Under the pieces are notes generated by a model. The model had not been told where the DNA came from and did no database searches. It worked only from the letters and a program-made list of their open reading frames with translations. Source: Archilochus colubris (taxonomy: Eukaryota; Chordata; Aves; Apodiformes; Trochilidae). Taken from it: DNA of 64,000 nt. The position numbers were made by a program, and so were the translations under genes. Below, in pieces: positions 50,276 to 61,791 of the stretch; within the stretch, counting starts at the first letter, position 1, and the number at the start of each line of letters is the position of its first letter. The DNA lies in the NCBI GenBank assembly GCA_023079485.1, contig CM041084.1, positions 35,971,609-36,035,608 of the forward strand, read 5' to 3'.

Positions 50276-53200
50276 CAGAATGAAGTGCTGTGCCAGTAAC
50301 AGCCTTGGTAAATTAAGTAGTGATGGGCCTGAGCAGTAAGATTTTGATATGGATCTGAATTTTGAATAGCTCGAGTTCAAGGGAGCTGGGATCCGGGTTT
50401 TGGGCTCTGTCCCATTTAGAATTACAGAAAATGAACCCATCACCATTTTGAACCCAATGTTTCACACTGTGATAGTGGCTGTGGGAGCACTTGATCAGCT
50501 GCTGTCAGTCAGAGCAATAAATTGGCCAGCTTTGTGTCAGCTGATGAAAATGCTGCAGGAAAAAGTGCAGGCTTTAAATGTCCTTTGGTCTTTTTACTCT
50601 CAGGCTAAAATACAAAAGAACTTAGTAATAATATAAATAAGAATTAATTCCCTAGATTCCCCTCTCTTTCAAGCTGGTAAAACAATCATCTTCTCTCTTG
50701 CAATGCTCATCAGAGCTCAGTTCTTTGTGCTGCAGCCAAGTATAGCAAAGCCACTGCAAATTAGAGAAAATAAACATTCTCTTCTTGCTTGTCATTTGAG
50801 GTTATCTTAACCTGATTCTAGCTGAATGCCACTCTGTAGGGCCTCATTACACAGCCCAACTATTTCTTCACCTGGAGGAACTTGCCTCCTTCTGAAAAAC
50901 TTCTCAAAGAGGAAGAAGTTTTGATCCCTCACATACGGAAGGATTTTAATCTTGATACTTGACAGTGTGCAGGATTCATGATTCATAATGAGCTTCCACT
51001 GTGAATCAGGATGGGATTTTAACGCTGTTAGGTGTGGTGTAATGTGTTGATGAAAGATAATCCTGACAAGAGTCCCCTAAAAATACCTCACCTATTGGGC
51101 AAACCAGTAGCATGGCCAGTGCTAGCGGTTCAACAAGTTCAGTGTGTAGGGGTTTGTTGTTTGGGCTGTTCTGAGTGTTTCTTAATATGGTATATTATCC
51201 AGTGAATAACTTCCAGGTGACACTTGAATGGTACATTTAGCCTGAGAAAAAAGCTTCATTGCAAAATTCAGTGTATGCTGGCTATCTTGAAGGAGCTGCA
51301 GAGGAAGTTTGTCAGGGAGTGTAGTATGGCAGGAAGGTTTCAACTTGCATTAAGAAAATATGATATAGACTACATGGCAGCTTTCTTTTATTTACTGAGA
51401 ACCTGGGCTATTATTTGCACTAAACTTGACAATCTCAAGCATTAACAGTCTCCTTGACCCATGTCAGAAGGACTATAGTTATGTTCATGAGTACTAGAAA
51501 TATAAAGCTAGCAAAAATGAGTGATTTCATGTTGAGTGCCCAGGATTCATGATACGAACTTTTTCTTTTTGCTTTCAGCTGCCACAGGATTAATTAATAC
51601 TATTTTATAGACCTCTATGGCCAGGAAACTATTTATCAGTTCATTTTTTGTTTGATTCTGCTATTCTAGAGGTAGTTATTATTCTTGGGATCTTTTTTTT
51701 CTTTTCAGTTTTTCTTGTGGCATAATTTCTCTTCCAGATTGCCCAGCATAACCTTGCTATCAAAGATAATGGACTTTCTGAAAGACTCTTTAAGTCCCTT
51801 CTTCTATGAATAATCCTAATTGCCTAAATAGCCCATATGGCTTCCATGAGATTACTTGTTTAACTAATGGTTTCCCTCCCTTGCTTTACTGTCTCTTTCA
51901 ATCTATCTGGTAATCCAAGGTTATAATTGATCTAATTTGTTAATTTGTTTTTGCAGTTCAAAAAGAAAAAAATAATCACTGAGGAAATGGTTCTTCTTTT
52001 CTCACCTTGTAAGGCTATCAGTCTTTGGCAGTTCAAAATTCTAGTGAAAAGCTCTAGCAAAATTTTAAATTATTTCCACCTTCTCAGCTCTTCTGACTGG
52101 TATTTATAAACTCCATCTTCCCTGTTACAAATCTACTGGACTTACTTAATGTGTATGCATAACGATAAGTCTGACAGTATCAGGCTACAGATATGATTTA
52201 GTAAACATGGTTATTCTGAGGAAGGTATTTCTGTCTTGACATTACCATCATGTATTGTGGTCCTTTGCTGTCCTACATTGCCTTTTAAGCAGTTGCCTCT
52301 TTCCAGTCTCAGGAGAACTTTTCAAGTGTGACGAGGTGATAATCTGTAATAGGATTTCTGCCTACAAAGTACTCACAGGGTTTTGAAGCTAATAACTTTA
52401 GCTAAAGATATTAAGCATTCTTGAAGGAAGCCTTCCCAAAGAAAGCCTAATCTCAATTCCAATGCAGAACAATAGATCACCAACTTAAAGGCTAACTGAT
52501 GAGTGCAGATGTTCAGGGATCATGGCTAATTACATCAAAAGCTGGCAACCACTGGATTCTAAGTACCATATGTTGTTTCTCAAAAATAAGTGATGCTGCT
52601 CCTATCCAAGAGACTGCCACCACTGTCAAGAAGCTAATAAAAGAGTTTGGGTTCTCAGTGGATCTGCACTGGAGCCAACGACGTAACTTTGAAGCTCCCA
52701 CTTCACAGATACAGCCTAATGTTTGTGTGCTTGAGACCTAGACAGCAGTGCTCTAGTTCCAAGTGTGAGAGTTGCTCTCTGTTCCTCCAAAGAACAACCT
52801 CACTTGCTACTATTCGATGGGAAGTCTCGTAGGGAAATAGGGTGATGGTAAAATGTTAATACATTATTACAGGCATTCTACAAATACTTGAATGGTCCAT
52901 CATTTGCTCTGTGAATCATATCAACAATCTAACCTTGGAAGAGTTTTATCTGCTTACTCCACTATGCAAGGATATTCACGTTATAAGTCTTCCTTGCACA
53001 GCAGCAGGGAGTGGATCAGATCTGTTGAGCTTTGTACTCTTAGCTGGGCCTCTCTGCAGGCAGGAATTGCTCCTTTGTTTGACCGCAACTAATTTGGAAA
53101 TGTTGTACCTGTCCCACTGAGTGGTCATGGCTTAGCTCAATTTTTTTTTTTCTCTCCAGAGGTGAGGTTTCCACAGGCACAACGAGGCTCATCTCAGCCT

Positions 53201-53459
53201 GGGCAGGTGCAAAATCCGAGCTGAAGCACCAAGGTGGCAGGACAGTGTAGATACGTCCAAGTTGACTGAATTCCCTTTTCTTTACCTGAATCTTGGAGTG
53301 GACCCCTGGAGATCAATGCAAACAGAGGCCTGCGGGTAGTAGCTGTGAAGGGAAGAAAATATTCCGCAGCAGTTTTACATTAAATATTTCAAGTAGCCTG
53401 TTCACAATCATTTATATTCTGAGAGAGCATTTGTGCAAGGAAAATTGCATATTTGATAT

Positions 53460-53570
53460 TAAAAGATGACCATTTTTATTGTTGGTTGGATGTTCTGCTT
53501 ATCCATACTCACCATTTTTGCCTCATATCAGAAGCTGATCCGAGAAATTAAACAGCTAGCAATTGCAATG
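53460..53570. promoter_or_regulatory. Candidate conserved block upstream of AAAAG microsatellite
   Basis: Unique sequence ending in GAAATTAAACAGCTAGCAAT and TGCAATG, in the style of homeodomain-rich enhancers, immediately before the purine microsatellite at 53571. No coding signal. Low confidence. Confidence 0.22.
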
Positions 53571-53618
53571 AAAAAGAAAAGAAAAGAAAAGGAAAAAAAG
53601 AAAGAAAAAGAAAAAAAG
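53571..53618 (+). repeat. (AAAAG)n microsatellite
   Basis: About 48 bp of imperfect AAAAG and AAAG units, purine on the plus strand. It follows a candidate conserved block directly. Confidence 0.93.
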
Positions 53619-55660
53619 TGAGTACTGAGGGCTCTGAAGCTTCAGTTCCTAAACACAAGACTTCATTTTCTATTTCGACCAGCAATCTGGGCAATTCAGT
53701 CCTTATGAAACTCAATATTAAACATCCATTTTGAAAAAGTCCACTCTGCAGTTTTTATATGGTATTTTCTCTGAATTTTCAAACATGCCAGCTCTCTTAT
53801 GAAGGAAACATTTATTTGGAGAATAAAAACAATGGATTTCTCGACAGGCATTGTAGATGTAAGTATACTCCAAGTAGGAGAAGCTTGAAAAGGGTAGCAC
53901 AGAAAGTTATAATAAAGTCACTCACAGCGTTTCAATGAAGCAACATGGAATTTACTGTTTTAAAAGACAAACCTTTAATCTGTTATTAATTATAATAGCA
54001 ATTTCTAGCTCATAGCACTCACGTCGTGTTTGCTATCAAGAAAATCTTCATTAGGAATGAGAGAAGCCTCATCAGGTGTGCTGGAGCACTTGCTACACTT
54101 GCACCTTCCTGAAATTGCCTGTAACCCTGGCACTTACTATCCTGCTGTTTACTCACATTTAAGATTAAGAAATTATTCATTGTTTAATACAGCATGTAAT
54201 GCCTCCCCTAGAAAACACCTCCTCAGTGCAAACATACCATGTATTTATTATGAATGAAACTCATTAATAAGTAGTGCAATCAATATTTGAGCTCTCACAA
54301 ATATCAAATGCTAGAGGTTGTTGTTTGGCTGCTATTCATCATAAGGTCAGGATTTGGAGAACAGGTTGTACTTCAGCAGAGGTATCAATTTTTGTAAGTC
54401 AGAATCATAAGTTTTTTCACCTGTTTTGCCATCTATCTATTAAATCTTTCATCTGTCTCTTACACTCATGCACACACATTGCAGTCATTAGCTGCAGCTG
54501 CAATACTTGCTGGCATCATTTTTACAGGAGTTTTGCCCAGCACTGTGTTTGTGCCTGGGTCACGAAGATCTTTCTCAAATGACTTCCCATTCAATCAATG
54601 ACTTCTTCTGAAATTGGTTTCCTCATCCTTAAACAGATTCTCATTGCCATCCCCACTTAATCATATGCAAGGCACTTCAGTCTAGACCACCTCTCAAAAA
54701 CTCAGAAAATTGAAAATACAAGTAGGAGTTTTGAGCATAAACCTCTGTGTATGCCTCTCTTTTTTTTAATTTTTTTTCTTGCTTTATTTTCTATTATGAA
54801 TTCTGTGCATGGAGACTTCCTTGTACGTCCAGACAAACACAGATCTGATGAACAAACAGGGCTTTAATGTGAGAGGAGAGTGAAGTGATTTTGAGTAAAT
54901 GACTAAATCTGTAGGAACTGAAAAATGACCCCACTAGCTGAGCTATTGTCAAGGTGTGACATTCAGCCCAATTAGAAAATGACAGCCTTTAAACCAGCTC
55001 AAGCACTCTCTTAACATGGTTGGAGGTTACACATAGAAGCAACTCTGGCAGTTCTCAGACCATATCCGATCCTTTCAGGTCACTGCACGTATTTTTGTCC
55101 AGCATGCGTGCCCTGCAGCATAGGGCAAGCAGCTCCTGTGATGAGTAGTCCCCTGTCTTCCCCATCCTCTGTCCCTGTCCCATCCCAGCATGGATGCTCA
55201 GTGCTCTGCTCTTGCCTCTGCCCTCTGCAAAAGCCCAGCCTCCTGTGGGCTCACCACAAAGACCAAGTGTCTCTTCCAAAGGCTTCTGTTTCACTGTTTA
55301 TTTTTCTGATGTATCCTTTCGTAAAGGAATACTCACCTAAATAAATAAGCTGTACACTTTGCAGAATGTTTCCCAGTTACTGCTCTCTTTACTATGGTCA
55401 GGACAAAAAACACTGAATTCAGTGGAAAATTAATTCAGCTGGTTTTCAGTGTTTCTTGCATTTCTCCTGCCAAATCTTTGGACTTTGAGTAATGTCCTTC
55501 TAGGACCCTAAAAGATTCCTGTTTGTAACTTCTGCTTAGTATTTGTAATCTCAGATTTCCTTTCCTGAACATGTAATCACACATATTCTGTTTCTTTCTT
55601 CTTCTTTATCCTTACATGAATTGTTTGAAATGTCCATTCTACATCTCATCTTACTATTTT

Positions 55661-55748
55661 CGTTTGTTTGTGGGGCTTTTTTGGTGGGGATTTTTTTTGT
55701 TTGTTTGTTTTGTTGGTGGGTTTCTTGTTTGTTTTTTGTTTTGTTTTC
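55661..55748 (+). repeat. T/G-rich low-complexity tract
   Basis: About 88 bp of TTTG, TTGG and TGGGG words. This is the longest T/G tract in the window. A 114-codon frame (55616-55960) reads through it and is an artefact of the composition. Confidence 0.9.
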
Positions 55749-56314
55749 TGAGAGAAGAAAACCCACAAACAAGACTTAATCTACATGCAGCTGGGCTGGA
55801 GCCATCTTACTATTTGTTAGGGCTGATCTGTTCAGATTTTTTCTTTTTTCTTTTTTTTTTTTTCCAGTTTATGAGCAGTGTGATACCTGACCCATTCACA
55901 GAGAGACATCCAGGAATCAGTTTTTATAGCCTCACTACAAGTAAATATATAATAGAGTAAAAATTAAGAGTGTAGTAAGATCAAGAGTGTAAGCAGAGTT
56001 CATGATGTCCAACTGCATTCCTTTGTTGCACAATGACGGATAGACCAAACCATCACTGGAATATATATGCATGCAATTTAATTCTGTTACACAAATAATT
56101 TTAAATGTCATTGTGACACCTTCTGAATCAAAATTTCAGCTTTTTATTTTAGATCTGTTAAGCAAGAAAATACCCAGTTGTCTGTATAGGAAACAGGCAC
56201 AGATTTCCTGGCTCATTTTCTGCTATAGATCTAGAACCTTTCCCCCTTATTTTTTTCACATTTTTTTCTTTAGCTATGTAAGAAGCACATTTGCACAGCA
56301 GTCCAATACAGCCT

Positions 56315-56385
56315 GTGTAAATCAGTGTCACTCCACCCAAGCAAGCAGAGCTATACTGATTTACACCAGATGAGGCACCAGCTGA
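56315..56385. mobile_element. Palindromic fossil repeat with inverted arms
   Basis: Left arm GTGTAAATCAGTGTCACTC (56315-56333) and right arm GAGCTATACTGATTTACAC (56348-56366) are inverted repeats. The first 12 bases pair perfectly and 16 of 19 pair overall, across a 14-base loop. The right arm continues CAGATGAGGCACCAGCTGAA. The word GATTTACACCAG and the palindromic layout fit an ancient amniote MITE-like element. The inverted repeat is seen directly; the family is inferred. It could instead be a conserved hairpin. Confidence 0.5.
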
Positions 56386-57744
56386 AGATGGTCATAAATT
56401 TTGCAGTGGTTTTTTGACTTCAGGCTTCCTCCTTTTTCAAGGATATGTGTAATGAGATCTCTCATGTAGACCATGGACAAGTGCACTGTGCCTTTCCTTT
56501 AGAGGAGCTCTGTGGATTTGTGCTAGATGTAACTCCTAAAGGTGTTTTTAAGTGTCCTTGATTGTTCTTCTACTAAGTCGGCAGTTATACATAGCTCTGA
56601 AGAGACAGTTTTCTTACTCTAAGTATGGCTTTCCATGTTTTTTTTTTAGTATTGTCATCCTTAATGCATGACATGTTAATCAAATAAATACTACTTCAAG
56701 CAATGCGTAGCTGAACTTAATTTCTAAGGAAGAATATTCTCCTCTCTTAAGCAACACTGAAAGCTTATACACAGAAAAAAGAACAGTTATCTGCTGAACT
56801 GCTTTAGCATCCTCTGATATAGCCATCTTTAAAGCACTCCTTTGGGTAATAGTACTAATTAAATCCTGCAATGCTTATTCAGTCTTCTGTCCATAAAAAC
56901 TCCCACTGATGGGATCCGAGAGTCCTCTGAAAAGCTGGGCTAACTTTATTTACGGGTATAGATATGGATTCAAATGCCTAACATTATACAGTCTGTTGGA
57001 AAATTTTGGCCTCCATGCTCAAGGACCAGAGAATAAGAGACTTTAGGGATGACCTGACAATCGAACAGGGCCTTTCTCAGGCTCCTGCTAGTATAAAGAT
57101 GCACAGTAAACTACAGTGTATACTGCTGGGTAGTTTTTCTTTTTTTCAAGGGAAAAAAGTATTGAAATGATAGAAAAGGGAATTAATAGTGACTGATTCC
57201 ACAGTACAAAAAGACTTTGTGGGACATAAGTTCAAGGTAATCACAATTACAAGTGTAAATTATTTCATCTATTCATAATGCTCTGTTCCAAAACACTTGT
57301 AACTGCCCTGGAGAAAAGCTCTACATAAAAGTATCAACACCAGAAAAAGCGTGCTGTTGAAACATAGTTTTGATGGAAAAAATACAGAAAAATTTACTAT
57401 ACCATAAATAAAGCTGATCTTATTGCATATGGGTAAGCCCTTCTTAAATTTTTTTCCCAATTGGGTGAATGGCACAATGGTGATTCTTCTCTTAACTGTA
57501 GTTTGATATTTCGTGTCTTATCCTGTCAGATATTTATGATTTGAACAGTGGAGCTTTCTTTCTGACTGAAATAGATCTTGTTAGGAAGTGTTTCATGATT
57601 TGCCTGGATTTTAACCAGTTTTGGGGATGAATCTTATATTCTACGTTGATTTTTGCATGCCAGGTCACTGTGAATGTGACATTCGTAAAAATGTCTTGGT
57701 AATTCCACATGATTTTGCCAGATTCTGGCACCCTGTTTTTAAAA

Positions 57745-57840
57745 GCCTGATGGAAACTCAGTGGGACTGTGACTCCCAAGACACAGATTTTCAAAACTGC
57801 CTGTTTATGTTTTGATTATTTGGATTTCTAAGTCCTGAAT
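57745..57840 (+). mobile_element. Possible palindromic amniote repeat fragment
   Basis: AACTCAGTGGGACTGTGACT, then CCCAAGACACAGATTTTCAA and later TTTCTAAGTCCTGAA, resembles an old element with 'TCAATGGGACT..GACTCCTAAGTCAC..TTTTGAAAAT' segments. Only parts match and the order is imperfect, so confidence is low. Confidence 0.3.
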
Positions 57841-58998
57841 GTTAAGCATCTAAATCCCTCTGGCCTAACAAAGCAAAAAGGACTGAAGAGAAATGGGGAC
57901 AGTTTCTGTACAGCACTTGGAAGAATATCAGGTAGTTTATTTTTGCCTGTTCATCCAGCTGCTCAGCCATTTACCATTCTAATAAGTCTAAGTAGGCAAC
58001 CTTCTGTTTCCCTAAGGAGTCTAGATTGCCTGTGGCTACGTGGATTGGTCTTTAATAGAAAAAATATCCTATATGCAGAGGAGGTCATGCTGGTGCCTTA
58101 AGATGTGCTAGGGGAGGGGAATTTGCCATGGCTGGCCATCTCCTCAGCTCTCAGTGAGCCATGTCTGTCCTTCCTGCAAACAAAGTGGATCCTACATGTT
58201 ATCTCCCCACCTCTCACAGAGGTAAAGCCTCTCCCCCTCTCTGGGTGTGTGGGTACTGGTCTGTCCTGGGAACTCTGCACCCCAGTGTGGGGTTGGGGCT
58301 GATGTGGCTCAGCCATCGCCCCAGAAAGCTGCTTGGCATGCAGTGTGCCTGCTGTGCTTGGCAGCCTAGGGTTTCATGGCTAATCAGCATGTGCTGGAGC
58401 ACAGACAGCACAGCTTAGAGTGGAACTGACCCCCAAATGTCCCTTTTTGGAAAAATGCAAGGGCCAGATTAAAATAAACAGCTTCTTCCACCACCACTGA
58501 GGTGGTTAGGCTAACAGCCCTCTTCAGTCTCTCTCCTGGCTCCAGGTGGCACCTAACCCAACTAAGGTCAGCAGAGAGACTGTCCAAAGAGAAGGGAAAG
58601 TCCCGCTTTGGATTCTTTGGCAGACAGCCCCGGTGGCAATGTCACCCCCGTCCACAGCCCCTCTGAGGTAGCCAGTGGGCTGGCAAGCCCATGGGATAGC
58701 CATTTGCACCCTTCAGCCTGCCACAGCTTCATATATGGGGACAGTGGATGTTTATCTGCTATCAGCTATATCAGATGGACATCTATATATCCAGGAATTA
58801 GTGTGCTCTTAGAAATCAGTCATAATCTGTATTTTTAAGCCCATTTTAATAACTAGAGCACACTGCCACTCAGAAAGCAAAGCAAGTCCTCAGACATTAA
58901 TATTTTAGTGATAGGAAAGAGAAACAGACTGAACTTGCTGTTGAGTACTCTGTATCATTTTATGAAGGAAACCAGTTTTGCTGAATTTTCTCTCTATC

Positions 58999-59031
58999 TT
59001 TTTTTTTTTCTTTTTCTTTTTTTTTCCCCCC
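58999..59031 (+). repeat. Polypyrimidine tract
   Basis: T12-C-T5-C-T9-C6 ending CTTAG. It resembles a splice-acceptor tract, but nothing exon-like follows. Confidence 0.9.
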
Positions 59032-60219
59032 TTAGTAATAAAAGATCATTTTTTCTGGCTTGGCACAACATAGGAAAGAAACCCTGAAGCTTGTAATGCC
59101 CTCGAACAGGCAGTGAGATTGCAAAGCAGTTATGTGCTTCTGTGGATTAGGATAAGTAACCTCTCTGAACTACGTTGTTGCTACATACAAACCCTAAGTT
59201 TATCCTACAGCTATCTCTGCTGTACTTTGGTCTAACTTGAACCTTCCAAAGACTAACTTTCTATGTGACTTTCTCATAAGCATAGTAATAAATAGACATA
59301 TTTATAAGTAAAAGCAATGCATGATCTTCCTCACCCCTAAGGCATAAGACAGCTCAGTGGTGCTGTTTTTTTCCTACAAAGAGGGTCCAAGATGTCACTG
59401 TTTTAGCATGATGTTATATTCTCATCAGCACCCAGAAGGAGCTGGATCTGTTGTCTGCAGGTGGCAGGACACTGGTGAGAGCAAAGCAAGACATGAAGTA
59501 TTAATTTTCCCAACAAGATTTCGAAGGAATATTAGAAAAACAAAAACCAGTCTCAGTACTTCCAGGAGATGCCAGGGTATGTGGCTGACAGAAGTTCTGC
59601 TTGGATCTTAATGTTGGGTGGCTATTCAGATATCATATCCTTGATTACTGTATCATGACATTTCTTTTATTCCCTGGCACAGAAAGAGAAGTGCCAGTAT
59701 CCCCTTTCAGACTTTTAGGGGATCTACTTGGTAGGAGAAGGAGGAAGAAGTAGATTCTGTAGTCTTCAGGGGGTACTGGCCTCCACAGTCTGAAAAAATG
59801 ATGTAGGAGAGTTAAAGAAGGGAGGGGACAGGGAGAAGAAGAGTGTTCCTTAAAGTGTAACTTTTCTTCCAGGATCATGCTCCAGCCTGTGGCTGGGGAT
59901 GCTGGGGGTGTGTGGGAATCCTGCTGTTGGACCAGGGTGCTTCATCTAAGCCCTTGTCCACTTACCAGCATTAAAGAAACCACAATCTTTTAAATGAAAC
60001 ATGACTTAGCCATTACTTTCTGGTTGTGTTCCAAATGAGCAATCATATTTAACACAGGTTGCACACTCTTCAGGGACAGTTTTTGATCTCCTCTTAGGAT
60101 ACTCACTATTAATAATGGGGACCTTTACAGAGGTAGGAGATGGCTCATTAACATTCTTCACAAGACCTTCTATGTTTAGATGTTGTGTTGATAATGCTGT
60201 CTTCTGGTAGAAGTGCTCA

Positions 60220-60400
60220 GAAATAAAACTCTAATATAATCTGCAAATTAGCTGCAGAATAATAAGCTTCATTACAGCTAGCCAGCTACTCCAGCCTTCT
60301 GCTTTTATCAATGAATTAAAAGCTCTTCATCTGCAGTTATTACTGTAACATGACACGGCAGCAATGCTGAACAGTTGAGAAGGTGATTTTGCTGCGATAA
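60220..60400. promoter_or_regulatory. Candidate conserved non-coding block
   Basis: Homeodomain-like words are dense here (CAAATTAGCTGCAGAATAAT, TTCATTACAGCTAGCCAGCT, ATGAATTAAAAGC), with paired CAGCTG-like E-boxes and no low-complexity sequence. The character is that of a developmental enhancer; conservation is not tested. Confidence 0.28.
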
Positions 60401-61018
60401 GCACAGTCCCCCACAGGCTCTGTGATTCTGTAGCATGCATCCCTTGCCATGGGATTGTTCTCCATAATCAAAGATTTCATTTAAAAATAAAACTGCATTA
60501 CATCCAGTGTGCCTGTAAAGGCAGATTTCAAAATAGCCCTCCAGTGTGGGACAACATCAGGATGTCTGTCTGAGTCCGCAGGCAGTTGGGAAATTATCAA
60601 ACCCAGTTCAGTTGCTGTAATCCTCCCTGTGTTTTGTGCAGGGGACAATGAGAAGGTGCTCAGGTCCCTGCACAAGGAGGAACCACAGCAGTCAAAAGTT
60701 TAGAGAAACTCTAATTCCTTTTTGGTCTTCTGAATTGGCTCTTTGTTGAGCCTGGGGTCTTTGCTGTTGTCAGTATCCTTCTCTGAGGTTTTTTGTGTTT
60801 GTCCCAGGTAAACACTGTGACTTGCATTCTTTTTGCTTTCTGAGATTTAGAGATCTTCATGCTGACGCTTCCTTTCTCTGATGGATTTCTCATGATGTTT
60901 GCTGGCATCCTCTCTGGCCTTTTAGGGATGGTATGACTACAAAAATATATGATGGAAAACACCTTGAAAAAGGTTTTGAAAACTAATGTAAAAGTAATTT
61001 GCAGCTCAAAATCTGTTT

Positions 61019-61065
61019 GGAAATCCCTACTGATTTCAGTAGAAGCTACACCAAGCTGATGTCTG
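61019..61065 (+). mobile_element. Candidate fossil of a palindromic amniote DNA repeat
   Basis: AAATCCCTACTGATTTCAGT followed by AGAAGCTACACCAAGCTGAT and GTCTGCC matches the 'ACTCCATTGATTTCAGTGGAG.TACACCA.GCTGAGG.TCTGGCC' pattern well for its length. This is the clearest of the centre-containing copies after 20855. It lies about 590 bp upstream of the CR1 tail. Confidence 0.4.
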
Positions 61066-61655
61066 CCAGGTATCTAAGTACAACTTTGCTTGATTTGAAA
61101 GAGTTCTTGTCACTCCCTGGTCTTGCCAGTAGCCAACATCTGTCTTTTCCAGTTGGAAGGGCCTTTAAATGGTGGTCACCAGCTAGAAGAACAAAAGGGC
61201 CTTTTGGGTGTGCTGGTGGAATGGATATCTTGTATTCTGGATCCCCAGGTCTGATAAACTCTGAAGCAAGAAATCTGCATATAACTTGTACTACATTTCT
61301 CCTATGGAAAGTCCTCCTACATTTGTCCTGCTCTGGGAAATGGTAGCAGCAATATGGCAGTGTGCTGGGTCTTATTAAGTCTAGGAACTGCTGCAAGAAA
61401 TAGAAAGTAATTCCAGAAGACAAGAGACAGGTGTTATGCAGAGGGTGGACTGCAGTCTCTCTCTCCCCACTGAACCTTTTCTTTGGCTTAAAAAACCAAA
61501 AGTTGCAAAGCAGTTTAACAGCACCCTAAGCAAGAGGGAATTCAAAATCATTTTTCCTGAGAAGGAATTTGTCTTAAAAAAATCATTGTCCCACACTAGC
61601 TCCAATACATCTAGTAACAATCTATTTGTTAGTTTTCTCCCCTTTCTTTCTTAGA

Positions 61656-61791
61656 AACATAGAATCATAGAATGGTTTGGGTTGGAAGGGACCTAAGAGA
61701 TCATCTAGTTCCAACCTCCTTGCCATGGGCAGGGACAACTTCCACTAGGCCAGGTTGCTCAAAGTTCCATCCAACCTGGCCTTAAACTCTT
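61656..61791 (-). mobile_element. CR1 LINE, 5'-truncated 3' end
   Basis: This is the 3' tail of a chicken-repeat-1 (CR1) non-LTR retrotransposon, read on the minus strand. On the plus strand it begins with two copies of the octamer CATAGAAT (61658-61673), the reverse complement of the ATTCTATG repeat that ends CR1. The typical tail follows: GGTTTGGGTTGGAAGGGACC, a block around CATCTAGTTCCAACC, then CCATGGGCAGGGACA and CCATCCAACCTGGCCTT. Similarity fades near 61791, so only about 135 bp of 3' UTR remain and no reverse transcriptase is present. Severe 5' truncation is normal for CR1. Divergence looks moderate, suggesting a later insertion than the copy at 24953. This element is the main reason for calling the window avian. 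Confidence 0.93.

Larger units (their letters stand above)
42243..56314. other. Mostly unique sequence, no gene seen
   Basis: Holds the simple repeats and three candidate conserved blocks listed separately. The longest frame is 142 codons (50018-50446, minus), unrecognised. T-runs of 14 and 12 are at 45596 and 46659. Confidence 0.65.
56386..61655. other. Unique sequence, GC-richer patch at 58.1-58.7 kb, no gene seen
   Basis: 58090-58720 is GC-richer with many short overlapping frames on both strands (60-85 codons), none convincing and no CpG-island start. Two fossil repeat candidates and one candidate conserved block are listed separately. Confidence 0.65.

Noticed and set aside
50018..50446. 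142-codon minus-strand open frame
   Set aside because: No domain or codon pattern suggesting selection; the CpG-retaining DNA under it is better viewed as a possible regulatory block.
55616..55960. 114-codon frame with a hydrophobic membrane-like segment
   Set aside because: The hydrophobic run is the translation of a T/G-rich low-complexity tract.
58090..58720. GC-richer patch as a CpG-island promoter or exon
   Set aside because: GC content comes mostly without CpG, frames are short on both strands, and no start-site or splice arrangement is convincing.
60418..60435. CTCTGTGATTCTGTAG as a possible CR1 terminal octamer
   Set aside because: Only about one octamer with no upstream CR1 similarity.
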